Positions 9,600-20,474 of a DNA stretch of 64,000 bases are shown here, one piece after another. A program made the translations under genes and the position numbers. The stretch spans positions 1-64,000 of the forward strand of contig JAANYP010000176.1 of assembly GCA_020465985.1 (NCBI GenBank), in the 5' to 3' direction. Origin of the DNA: Centrapalus pauciflorus (Eukaryota > Streptophyta > Magnoliopsida > Asterales > Asteraceae). Below the pieces are notes generated by a model, which worked only from the letters and a program-made list of their open reading frames with translations, did not search any database and was not told the origin of the DNA. Position 1 is the stretch's first letter. Every line of letters starts with the position of its first letter.

Positions 9600-9785
9600 T
9601 GAAACTGTTGAGCAGCTTGAATGACTTGGCAGCATGAACTGAGCAGCTTGAGTTATTTTGCTCTGGCAGCTTGAACTTTTATACTGGCAGCTCGAGTTTC
9701 TTCAACTAGCAGCATGAACTTTGTACTTACACAGAAATTCTACTAACAGTATGAGAAGTCTAACTAACAGCTTGAGTATACTTAA
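9600..9785 (-). promoter_or_regulatory. Iterated CAAGCTG/CATGCTG motifs in LTR U3
   Basis: Upstream of the TATA box the minus strand repeats a 7-9 base motif of the type (T)CAAGCTG(C/T), with variants CATGCTG and CGAGCTG, about nine times in under 200 bp. Spacing is roughly 15-30 bp. Clusters of short repeats in U3 are typical of retrotransposon enhancers; the binding protein is unknown. Confidence 0.45.
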
Positions 9786-12700
9786 ACTATTTCCCAACAG
9801 ATAAGAAGAGACCAAAGAGATTGAAAGATAAGATCAGTATTCTTGAGTTGTTAAAATCGAAACCCTGGCCAGAGGATTCTTTATAAATAAATAACTTTAA
9901 TTTTATTTTATTAATGAAAATTATAAGATACACATGACGTATCTTCGTTAATCCAAATGACAGTCTATTTAATCACCAAATGACATCCAAGAAAAACTCT
10001 TTTAATAAAATAGACAGATAAATTTATAGATATTATACAATATATAATTGTATAATTATACTAGTTCAGTAAAAAATTGTTATATACAAATCATTTCTTA
10101 TACTTAAATTTACCATACATAAAATGAAATGAAAATTTGATTTTAATGCTATAAATTTCTGAATCGAACATGTCCTTGCTATACAATCATCGAAAATAAA
10201 AGATATATTAAAAAACCTTAAAGTAACTGTCGTTTTTCCATCTAAAATAACAACTTTGTTGGAGAATAGAAAGTTGAATATTGGTTGTTTGTTCCTGGGA
10301 TTAATCATACGAACTCGACATATATTCCCTTTTTTATGACAAGAACAAGATTACTTGAATTCGGATTATGCCGAAATAAAATTCGTGTAACATTTAACAA
10401 TTTATAATTAGCGTAATATTGTATTTGAGCCTTTTATGTTATTGAGCTTTTAAAATTTTGTATTTGCTTTTCTATATATAGAGTTACTGTTACATTTTTT
10501 TCTATTCATCATTTTGTGTTGTTTTTTTAGTTTTAATAAAATCCTAGTAATTAATTCGTTCATATTTATTTCATCATTTATCATATTTTTTATGATATTT
10601 GATTTCATACCATATATCCAAATTTGTATCCATTTTAGGGTGCACTAGTTGGACCATTTTTGGCTGGTGTAACTCAACTTATGATATAATTCCAAATTTT
10701 GCAATTTAATATTTTTATTGATTGGTCTATTGTCCATCATACAGTTTTTGTGACATAATAACATGTTTTCTGTTATTATAATATATAGAAAACCATAAAT
10801 TAAATAAAACTTTAAAAATATATAAACTTAAAATATTATTAAAAAATAATTAATACTGATAGTACATTGACATACTGAATTTATTGAAATTTTGTATAAG
10901 ATGAAGCATATTATAAATTTTCAAGCGTCAAAATAAAATTTTTATTATTATTGATGGTGAATTTTAATCATTGAAGAATTAAGAACATCAACTAAAATTA
11001 TTTAGTTAAATTAGATAAAAATAAACATTAGTTATAAATTTAATTAATTATTATTAATGAATTACATGAAAAACGTATTGTCAAATAGGATTGGTTTTAT
11101 TTTAGGAAAAATAGAAGAAAACCTAAAAGATTATGTATTAAGGAGTAAGGACATGACACGTGACAGTACAATGTCATATTTATTTTCTCACTGCTCCGTC
11201 GGCAATACATTTATATAATGTTTTACTAGTTTATTACGTGTGTACTACACATGATACTTATTACTGGGTTTAACCTGGTAGTTGGGGATGAAAGCTTTGA
11301 TAAAACGCTAAAAAAAAGGAGAACACAGTTGGATAAGAAGAGAGCAAAGAGATTGAAAGATAAGATCAGTATTCTTGAGTTTTTAAAATCGAAACCCTGG
11401 TCAGAGGATTCTCTATAAATAAATTACTTTAATTTTATTTTATTAATGAAAATTATAAGATACACATGACGTATCTTCGTTAATCCAAATGACAGTCTAT
11501 TTAACACCAAATGACATCCAAGAACTCTTTTAATAAAATAGATAGATAAATTTACAGATATTATACAATATATAATTGTATAATATACTAGTTGAGTAAA
11601 AAATTGTTATATACAAATATACTTAAATTTACCATACATAAAATGAAATGAAAATTTGATTTTAATGCTATAAATTTCTGAATCAAACATGTCCTTGCTA
11701 TACAATAATCGAAAATAAAAGATATATTAAAAAACCTTAAAGTAACTGTCGTTTTTCCATCTAAAATAACAACTTTGTTGGAGATTAGACATTTGAATAA
11801 TGGTTGTTTGTTCCTCGGATTAATCATACGAACTCGACATATATTCCCTGTTTTTTTACAAGAACAAGATTACTTGAATTCGGATTATGCCGAAATAAAA
11901 TTCGTGTAACATTTAACAATATATAATTAGCATAATATAGTATTTGAGCCTTTTATGTTATTGAGCTTTTAAAATTTTGTATTTGGTTTTCTATATATAG
12001 TGCTACTGTTATATTTTTTCTATTCATCATTTTGTATTGTTTTTTTAGTTTTAATAAAATCCTTATAATTCGTTCATATTTATTTCATCATTTATCATAT
12101 TTTTTATGATATTTGATTTCATACCATATATCCAGATTTGAATCCATTTTATGTGCACCAGTTGGACCATTTTTGGCTGGTGTAACTCAACTTATGATAT
12201 AATTCCAAATCTTGCAATTTAATCTTTTTATTGATTGGTTTATTGCCCATCATTCAGTCTTTGTGACATAGTAAAATGTTTTCTTTTACTATAATATATA
12301 GAAAACTATAAATTAAATACAACTTTAAAAATATATAAAGTTAAAATATGATTAAAAAATAATAAATACTGATAGTACATTGACATACTGTATTTATTGA
12401 AATTTTGTATAAGATGAAGCATATTATAAATTTTCAAGCGTTAAAATTAAATTTTTATTATTATTGATGGTGAATTTTAATCATTGAAGAATTAAGTTCA
12501 TTAACTAAAATTATTTAGTTAAATTAGATAAAAATAAACATTAGTTATAAATTTAATTAATCATTACTAATGAATTAAATGAAAAATGTATTGCCAAATA
12601 GGATTGGTTTTATTTTAGGTAAAATAGAAGAAAACCTAAAAGATTATGTATTAAGGAGTAACCACATGACACGTGGCTGTAGAATGTCATATTTATTTTC

Positions 12701-13830
12701 TCTCTGCTCCGTCGGCAATACATTTATATAATGTTTTACTAGTTTATTACGTGTGTACTACACACGATACTTAGTACTTGGTTTAAACTGGTAGTTGGGG
12801 ATGAAAGCTTTGATAAAACGCTAAAAAAAGGAGAACACAGTTGGATAAGAAGAGACCAAAGAGATTGAAAGATAAGATCAGTATTCTTGAGTTTTTAAAA
12901 TCGAAACTCTGGTCAGAGGATTCTTTATAAATAAATTACTTTAATTTTATTTTATTAATGAAAATTATAAGATACACATGACGTATCTTCGTTAATCCAA
13001 ATGACAGTCTATTTAATCACCAAATGACATCCAAGAACTCTTTTAATAAAATAGATAGATAAATTTATAGATATTGTACAAATATATAATTGTATAATTA
13101 TACTAGTTCAGTAAAAAATTGTTATATACAAATCATTTCTTATACTTAAATTTACCATACATAAAATGAAATGAAAATTTGATTTTAGTGCTATAAATTT
13201 CTGAATCGAACATGTCCTTGCTATACAATAATCGAAAATAAAAGATATATTAAAAAACCTTAAAGTAACTGTCGTTTTTCCATCTAAAATAACAACTTTG
13301 TTGGAGATTAGATAGTTGAATATTGGTTGTTTGTTCCTGGGATTAATCATACGAGCTCGACATATATTCCCTTTTTTATGACAAGAACAAGATTACTTGA
13401 ATTCGGATTATGCCGCAATAAAATTCGTGTAACATTTAACAATTTATAATTAGCGTAATATAGTATCTGAGCCTTTTATGTTATTGAGCTTTTAAAATTT
13501 TGTATTTGGTTTTCTTTATATAGAGTTACTGTTATATTTTTTCTATTCATCATTTTGTATTGTTTTTTTAGTGTTAATAAAATCCTAATAATTCGTTCAT
13601 ATTTATTTCATCATTTATCATATTTTTTATGATATTTGATTTCATACCATATATCCAGATTTGTATCCATTTTAGGGTACACCAGTTGGACCATTTTTGG
13701 ATGGTGTAACTCAACTTATGATGTAATTCCAAATGTTGCAATTTAATCTTTTTATTGATTGGTTTATTGCACATCATACAGTCTTTGTGACATAATAAAA
13801 TATTTTCTTTTTATTATAATATATAGAAAC

Positions 13831-13969
13831 TGTTATTTGGTATAAACTCTCTTGACCTTTTCTCATTAATCAACAAACATATAAATAATACAAAGGGAAT
13901 AATGGGCCTCAACCCAAAATACAAAAAGACATCTATTATAAAGTCCGTTATTATAAAAGTCCGTTAATA
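13831..13969 (-). repeat. 3' LTR, 139-bp-LTR copia element
   Basis: Identical to 18781-18919 except for one base near 13903. Bounded on the left by the duplicated target GAAAC and on the right by the polypurine tract GCGGGGGAC (minus strand, 13970-13978). The pol stop codon at 13964-13966 lies inside this LTR. Confidence 0.92.
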
Positions 13970-15583
13970 GTCCCCCGCAGTTTGAGGGGGAGGACGAACA
14001 CTCAAACTGGAACGAAAATCTGCAAAAAGCTGATACGGAAGCCCCTTAGTGAATATGTCGGCATACTGAAATCTGGACGGCACGTGTAAGACGCGAACAT
14101 GACCGGCAGCTACTTTATCCCGAACAAAATGAATGTCAATCTCAATGTGCTTGGTTCGCTGATGTTGTACCGGATTTGCTGACATGTATACGGCACTGAC
14201 ATTGTCACAGTAGACTATGGAAGCCGTTTGGAGGGGAAAGTGAAGTTCGCAAAGAAGATTCCGTACCCAAGAGAGTTCAGCAACAACATTAGCAACACCT
14301 CTGTATTCTGCTTCGGCACTAGATCTGGATGTGGTATCTTGGCGTTTGGTGGACCAAGAGAGAAGATTATCACCTAAGAACACGCAATATCCAGATGTGG
14401 ATCGACGAGTGGCCGGACAGCCTGCCCAGTCAGCATCAGTATAAGCGGTTAGCTGGGAGGTGGTCGAACGGAAAAGCTGAAGCCCAAGATCAATTGTTCC
14501 ACGTATGTAGCGCAAGACACGTTTCATAGCATTAAGATGTGGTTCACGAGGGTCATGCATGTAGAGGCATAGTTGCTGAACTGAATAAGCAATATCCGGT
14601 CGAGTGAATGTGAGGTACTGAAGGGCCCCGGCTAGGCTACGATAAAGAACTGGATCAGACACGGGGGGGCCTTCAGGCCCTAGTTTGCTGTCAGTATCAA
14701 TCGGTGTGCGACACGGATTGCAGTTAGCCATGTGAGCCCGTTCTAAAATTTCCAAAGCATACTTGGATTGAGACAAGAAAAGATCTGAAGCTGAACGAAC
14801 CACTGAGATTCCAAGAAAGTAGTTAAGTGGACCGAGGTCGGTCATAGAAAACTCACGATGAAGTAAAGCAATGACTTTCTGCAAAAGAGGCGAGGAGGAA
14901 GCGGTAAGAATGATGTCATCAACATAGATGAGCAAGTATGCAATATCTGATCCCCGACGAAAAATAAACAGAGAGGTATCGGTTTTGCTGTGAGAGAATC
15001 CAATGCGAGTGGCAAAATTCGCAAATCGTTGAAACAAAGCACGGGGGGCCTGTTTAAGGCCGTATAATGATTTCTGTAACAGACAGACATGATCAGGATG
15101 TGTGATGTCTTTGAATCCCGGGGGTTGATGCATGTATACCGTTTCGGATAAATGCCCGTTGAGAAAGGCATTTTTCACGTCAAGTTGGTGAATGGGCCAG
15201 TTGTTACAGACCGCAATGCTCAGAACGGTACGTATGGTGGCTGGTTTGACAACCGGACTAAATGTTTCGTGACAATCAATACCCTGTTTTTGACTTCGAC
15301 CATTGGCTACCAACCGAGCCTTGTAGCGATTAAGGGAGCCATCTGCATTAAATTTGTGTCGAAATAACCACATGGAGCGAACTATATTAACACCTTTTGG
15401 CCGAGGTACAAGTTTCCACGTACTGTTTTTAATTAATGCATTAAATTCATCTGTCATAGCATTGTGCCAGTTGGGAATTTGAAGAGCTTGAATATGAGAA
15501 GTAGGGAGGGGAGCAATGTGAGACGCAAGGAGGTTCAGACGTTGAACAGGTTTATGAATGCCGGATCGAGAGCGGGTGACCAT
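13964..15583 (-). pseudogene. Reverse transcriptase and RNase H, 139-bp-LTR copia
   Basis: 539 uninterrupted residues. The RVT_2 domain has 'QLDVKNAFLNG', 'SLYGLKQAPRA' and catalytic 'YVDDIILTA'. RNase H has 'YTDADWAGC', 'SSAEAEYRGVAN' and 'YCDNVSAVYM', ending near 'QYADIFTKGLP'. The domain itself looks functional. It would be expressed only as part of a polyprotein that is broken upstream, so I label it pseudogene. The stop codon lies inside the 3' LTR, so the polypurine tract is part of the coding sequence. Confidence 0.85.
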
Positions 15584-15856
15584 GGGGTGGGAGGGGTTTG
15601 CGGGTGGTGGGGGTAGGGTGGTTTCAGGGTGAGGAGAGGAAGAGGGGGAAGTGGGGTTGAGTTGAGGTTGAGTTGGAGAGTTATTGAGAGAATCGGTGGG
15701 AGGAGTTTCAGCGATAGGTGATGTAGGGGGTTGTATGACTGTGGGAGGTGGAGGTTGAGTGCTTTGAGGAGACGTGAGAATGGTACGAGCAATAGGGGAA
15801 GGACTATCGAGAAATGAGTATGATGGGGGGGTAGAGGTAAGTGAGGTGTATGGAAA

Positions 15857-16393
15857 TTAAGATTCATCAAAGGTTACATGACGAGAGATTATGACTTTGT
15901 TGGTGTTAGGTTGAAAGCAGCGATAGCCACGATGATCAGTGGGGTAGCCGAGAAAGATGCAAGGGGTGGATCGAGGTTGTAATTTATGAGAGGGGAAGGT
16001 GTGAGGGTAACATAGACAGCCAAAAATTCAAAGATGGTTGAAGATTGGTTGTTTGTTGAATAGTTTAATGAAAGGGATTACATTATTGATTGCAGAAGAT
16101 GGTAGAATGTTTAGTAAGTGAACAGCCATAAATAGGGCCTCAACCCAGAAATTAGGAGGCAGGGAGGCTTGGAAGAGGAGGGTGCGGATATGATTGTTAA
16201 TTGTGCGAATCATGCGTTCAGATTTCCCATTTTGTTGAGAAGTTTTTGGGCATGAAAAACGAAATTGAATGCCATTATTTTTGAACAAGGTGTGTTGTTG
16301 GGAGTTATCAAATTCACCGCCATGGTCACATTGGAAAGCTTTTATTTGTTTATTGAATTGGGTTTGCACATATGCTCGAAATTGAACAAATTT
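15857..16393 (-). pseudogene. C-terminal integrase, broken by stops, 139-bp-LTR copia
   Basis: Same frame as the preceding ORF after its stop. The integrase residues 'QCDHGGEF' and 'QQNGKSERMIRT' supply the second D and the E. An in-frame TGA at 16028, just before 'IFGCLCYP', looks like CGA to TGA, as expected from deamination of a methylated C. A second stop follows 'FDES' at 15857-15859. Confidence 0.78.
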
Positions 16394-17539
16394 TTAAAAC
16401 GCATCTGATTTTTGCTTAAGCGGATAAACCCAAAGAAAATGAGTATAGTGATCAAGAAAAAGAACATAATAGTTAAAACCACCAACACTCGGAATTGGAG
16501 AAGTCCATAAGTCCGAATGAATAATATCAAAAGCATTATCAACCACAGTACTAGAAGAAATAAACGGAAGTTTAACATGTTTGCCAAGTTGACAAGCATG
16601 GCACAAAGTCAAAGGCTTTGTATTATTACAACGAATTAAATTGCAAGAAACAAGACGACGTAGCACGTCCTCGCCGGGATGACCGAGTCGTTGGTGCCAC
16701 GTGGAATGACTGAAGGAAAGAAAAGCAAGCTGGGTATTGGTGGTGAACGGGTACAGATCTCCATTACTATCACAGCGGTGGAGTAGCTTCTTGGTCAGGT
16801 AATCCTTCACAGAAAAACCAAACTCATCAAATTCAACTGTACATTTATTGTCACGAGTAAAACGACGAACAGATATAAGGTTTTTGACTATTTGGGGAGT
16901 GACAAGGACATGTTTTAAGTGAAGGGGACGAGGGGAGGATGACAAGATGCTATGACCAGTATTAGTAACAGGAATGGATGCTCCGTTACCAACAAATATA
17001 GATGAAATTAATGCATTATAATTAAAAACAGTAGTAAGAGTACTTGTACCTACCGAGAGATGTGAAGTAGCGCCCTTATCCATGTACCATCCAGAGTCTT
17101 CACCCGGGGAGGGTGGCTGCAATGTCATCGTGCTAAAGGCTTGGGGAAGAGTAGTGGGCTGATGAGTGTAGTGAACAAAGGTCCAGTAACCATGTTGAGA
17201 GGGTAGTGGTGCAGATGAGGGAGGCAAAGGGGGTCGTGGGGTAAGAGGAGTGGGGCCGAGAAGACCAGGGTTATGAGCCGCAGGGGGTGGGGGTTGGGGC
17301 CTTGGGGTATGTGGTCGTGGGTGGGTGTTATGTGGTGAGTATGATGGGTTGGGTTTAATATGGAGAAATCGACACTTGTCACCAAAGCGACACGGGCCAC
17401 GTTGGTAGTTTCTACATATTTGTTTCGGAGCCGGGTTAGGGGAGGATGAGGCAAGTAGAACTGTTGGAGCGGAAGGGGTATCATGGTGGTTGGCTCGAGT
17501 TTGTTTGCGGTTTAATCGGGATTCTTCTAGGGTGAGCAT
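16394..17539 (-). pseudogene. Gag C-terminus, protease and N-terminal integrase, 139-bp-LTR copia
   Basis: 381 residues. A CCCH-type zinc finger 'CRNYQRGPCRFGDKCRFLH' (C-x7-C-x5-C-x3-H, near residue 42) takes the place of the usual CCHC knuckle. The protease site reads 'WYMDKGATSHL' (near 153), where DTG or DSG is expected, so the enzyme should be inactive. The gag-pre-integrase motif follows ('HQRLGHPGEDVLRRL', 'CHACQLGKHVKLPF'), then the start of the integrase core with its first catalytic aspartate ('DIIHSDLWTSP'). An in-frame TAA after 'KQKSDAF' ends the frame. Confidence 0.82.
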
Positions 17540-17609
17540 GGAGCGGGTTTCAAGAAGCGAGGGTGGGGATTTGCTATGGCGAATAATACTTGCAACATTA
17601 TCGTATTTA

Positions 17610-18128
17610 TCAGCCTAAACCAGCCACAACATACATAACCAAAGTTTTTTCTTCTATGGGTTGGTCAATATTTGCAAGAAGATCAGCAGCTATTTTAATT
17701 TTCTTAAAATACTCAGCAATAGATTGATTACCCAATTCGAGAGAGCGGAGTTCTTCTTGAATTTCCAAGGCACGAGCTTCCTTGTTATCGTGGAAAAGGT
17801 TGTGTAGATCGGTCCAAACAGAATGGGAGGTCGCGTTCTTTTTCAACACCGTTTGCAGTAGAGAGGTCGAGATCGAGCCATAAATCCATACTTTTACCAG
17901 GGAATCCAAGCGTTTCCATTCAGCAAGTGTTTCGGGGTTGCTAGTTATAGTGCCATCAAGAAAACCGAGAACCCCAAAACTATAACAATGAGAGGTAAAT
18001 AGTTCACACCAAGCATCGTAATTAAGTTGATCAAGATCCAAGACTAGGGGAACGTGAGTTTTGATGTTGGTAACGCCAAATGCTTTGTCGGCATCGAACG
18101 CGGAGGTGGGAGAATTTGTTTCTGACAT
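17610..18128 (-). pseudogene. Gag (N-terminal part), 139-bp-LTR copia element
   Basis: 172 residues with the copia gag domain: 'LVLDLDQLNYDAWCELF' near residue 30, the UBN2-type region 'VWTDLHNLFHDNKEARAL' and 'LGNQSIAEYFKKIKIAAD'. The frame ends at 17610 because of one extra base. The rest of gag continues in the next frame at 17539. The start is the first ATG after the leader. Confidence 0.8.
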
Positions 18129-18768
18129 TTATGTAGGCTAGGGTTTGGGTAGGCGACGACTAGGGTTCTAGTGATTAGGGTTTAGGGAGGTGACAGCTAG
18201 GCTAGGGTTTGGGTAGGCGACGGCTAGGGTTCTAGAGATTAGGGTTTAGGGAGGTGACGGCTAGGGTTATTTGTATGGGCGGCAGAAAGATGGTGGCCGC
18301 GGATGGTTTGAGGAGTCGGCGGCAAAGAAAGGATGGACTGTGAAGGAGAAGCAGGAGGGAGCAGGTGGTGGCCGCCGACGGTGAGCAGCGGTTAGCGGGT
18401 TTTCAGGCGGCCGATTAGGGTTAGAGTAGGCGGCGGCTGTGGGAAGGGATTCAGGCGGCAGCAGTCGGTTTGCGATTAGGGTTTGCAGTCGGCCGATTAG
18501 GGTTAGTGTAGGCGGCGGCTGTGGGTGCGATTCAGGCGGCGGCGGCAATTTAGAAGGGATGCAGGCGGCAGCAGTGGGTTTGCAGCGATGGGGGGGGCGA
18601 TTTAGGGTTGCTTAGGACGACAGAGAGGGAGATACTAGATAGGAAGATGAAGCGGCGACGGCAGCAGAACGGCGGCGGCGGCAGCAGGTCGCCGGCCGGC
18701 CGGATTGGGAGAATTAGGGTTATGAGAGGGGAGGAGAAGAGGATTAGGGTTAGGAGAGGATTAGGGTT
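18129..18768 (-). other. GC-rich leader with telomere-like AACCCTAA motifs
   Basis: The untranslated leader between primer site and gag is GC-rich, unlike its surroundings, and is full of CGGCGGC stretches. It holds about 14 copies of AACCCTA(A/G) on the minus strand, resembling plant telo-boxes. A tandem duplication of about 63 bp covers 18135-18265. Open frames here are proline-rich and not convincing proteins. Confidence 0.6.
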
Positions 18769-18780
18769 GCTCTGAAACCA
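18769..18780 (-). other. Primer-binding site with one mismatch
   Basis: The minus strand reads TGGTTTCAGAGC directly after the LTR, one base different from the usual initiator tRNA-Met complement TGGTATCAGAGC. Confidence 0.7.
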
Positions 18781-18919
18781 TGTTATTTGGTATAAACTCT
18801 CTTGACCTTTTCTCATTAATCAACAAACATATAAATAATACAAAGGGAATAATAGGCCTCAACCCAAAATACAAAAAGACATCTATTATAAAGTCCGTTA
18901 TTATAAAAGTCCGTTAATA
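18781..18919 (-). repeat. 5' LTR, 139-bp-LTR copia element
   Basis: Partner of 13831-13969 with one mismatch. It is followed on the minus strand by a primer site and flanked at 18920-18924 by the target duplication GAAAC. Confidence 0.92.
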
Positions 18920-20474
18920 GAAACCTATAAATTAAATATAAATTTAAAAATATATAAACTTAAAATATTATTAAAAAATAATAAATACTGATAGTACATT
19001 GACATACTGAATTTATTGAAATTTTGTATAAGATGAAGCATATTATAAATTTTCAAGCGTTAAAATTAAATTTTTATTATTATTGATGGTGAATTTTAAT
19101 CATTGAAGAATTAAGTTCATCAACTAAAATTATTTAGTTAAATTAGATAAAATAAACATTAGTTATAAATTTAATTAATCATTATTAATGAATTAAATGA
19201 AAAATCTATTGCCAAATAGGATTGGTTTTATTCTAGGAAAAATAGAAGAAAACCTAAAAGATTATGTATTAAGGAGTAAGGACATGACACGTGGCAGTAG
19301 AATGTCATATTTATTTTCTCTCTGCTCCGTCGGCAATACATTTATATAATGTTTTACTAGTTTATTACGTGTGTACTACACATGATACTTATTACTGGGT
19401 TTAAACTGGTAGTTGGGGATGAAAGCTTTGATAAAACGCTAAAAAAAGGAGAACTTGGATAAGAAGAGACCAAAGAGATTGAAATATAAGATCAGTATTC
19501 TTGAGTTTTTAAAATCGAAACCCTGGTCAGTGGATTCTTTATAAATAAATTACTTTAATTTTATTTTATTAATGAAAATTATAAGATACACATGACGTAT
19601 CTTCGTTAATCCAAATGACAGTCTATTTAATCACCAAATGACATCCAAGAACTCTTTTAATAAAATAGATAGATAAATTTATAGATATTATACAAATATA
19701 AAATTGTATAATTATACTAGTTCTAGTAAAAAATTGTTATATACCAATCATTTCTAATACTTAAATTTACCATACATAAAATGAAATGAAAAACTAATTT
19801 TAATGCTATAAATTTCTGAATCCAACATGTCCTTGCTATACAATCATCGAAAATTAAAGATATATTAAAAAACCTTAAAGTAACTGTCGTTTTTCCATCT
19901 AAAATAACAACTTTGTTGGAGATTAGACAGTTGAATATTGGTTGTTTGTTCCTGGGATTAATCATACGAACTCGACATATATTCCCTTTTTATGACAAGA
20001 ACAAGATTACTTGAAATCGGATTATGCCGAAATAAAATTCGTGTAACATTTAACAATTTATAATTAGCGTAATATAGTATTTGAGCATTTTATGTTATTG
20101 TGCTTTTAAAAATTTGTATTTGGTTTTCTATATATAGAATTACTGTTATATTTTTTTCTATTCATCATTTTGTGTTGTTTTTTTAGTTTTAATAAAATCC
20201 TAATAATTTGTTCATTTTTATTTCATCATTTATCATATTTTTTATGATATCGATTTCATACCATATATCCAGATTTGTATCCATTTTAGGGTGCACCAGT
20301 TGGACCATTTTTGGCCGGTGTAACTCAACTTATGATATAATTCCAAATCTTGCAATTTAATCTTTTTATTGATTGGTTTATTGCCCATCATACAGTCTTT
20401 GTGACATAGTAAAATGTGTTCTTTTATTATAATATATAGAAAACTATAAATTAAATATAACTTTAAAAATATAT

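Larger units (their letters stand above)
1..9799 (-). mobile_element. Ty1/copia retrotransposon, Sirevirus-like, 3' end outside the window
   Basis: Read on the minus strand, the order is 5' LTR (9110-9799), a primer-binding site for initiator tRNA-Met, gag with two zinc knuckles, protease, integrase, reverse transcriptase, RNase H, then an extra ORF region that runs off the window. The order PR-IN-RT-RH defines Ty1/copia. The 'LDSGCSRHMTG' protease, the long gag and the extra ORF after pol suggest the Sirevirus lineage (inference). The right LTR abuts the 1.52-kb repeat at 9800, so the element inserted into that repeat. All reading-frame breaks seen are single-base shifts with no isolated in-frame stop, so this copy is young or the breaks are sequencing errors. 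Confidence 0.9.
9110..9799 (-). repeat. 5' LTR of the first copia element
   Basis: On the minus strand it begins TGTTGGG at 9799 and ends CTGACA at 9110, giving TG...CA termini over 690 bp, directly followed by a tRNA-Met primer-binding site. Its partner LTR is not in the window, so the ends rest on the TG/CA termini, the primer site and the junction with the 1.52-kb repeat. A TATA box at 9486-9494 splits it into a U3 of about 300 bp and an R-U5 of about 370 bp. U3 holds iterated CAAGCTG-type motifs. Confidence 0.8.
13831..18919 (-). mobile_element. Young but coding-dead Ty1/copia element with 139-bp LTRs
   Basis: Two 139-bp LTRs (13831-13969 and 18781-18919) differ at one base. The flanks carry a perfect 5-bp duplication GAAAC at 13826-13830 and 18920-18924, and the insertion splits one unit of the 1.52-kb array. 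Read on the minus strand it encodes gag, PR, IN, RT and RH in copia order. The LTR starts TATTAAC and ends AATAACA. Lesions: a one-base shift in gag near 17610, DTG changed to DKG in protease, and in-frame stops at about 16396, 16028 and 15857. It is a non-autonomous copy whose near-identical LTRs show recent movement. Confidence 0.93.
9800..20474. repeat. Tandem array of a 1.52-kb Helitron-derived repeat
   Basis: The landmark GGATAAGAAGAG recurs at 9799, 11331, 12843 and 19457. Periods are 1532, 1512 and 1520 bp once the copia element at 13831-18919 is removed. The fourth unit is split by the copia element at 20475-34034 and resumes at 34035. Units differ by scattered point changes and small indels. 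Each unit contains a Helitron-type 3' end (CTAG plus the GTGTACTACAC hairpin), a TGACACGTG-type 5' end signature and a minus-strand 80-codon ORF (10066-10308, 11588-11827, 13108-13350, 19723-19965) of unknown origin. No other gene is visible. Confidence 0.85.

Noticed and set aside
17125..17484. His/Pro/Leu-rich ORF and similar proline-rich ORFs at 15535-15870 and 18267-18816
   Set aside because: Shadow frames of the copia gag-pol linker and of the GC-rich leader.
9800..20474. Tandem array considered as centromeric satellite
   Set aside because: Only about four units, each with Helitron-type ends, and single copies are dispersed nearby. Satellites are normally shorter and far more numerous.
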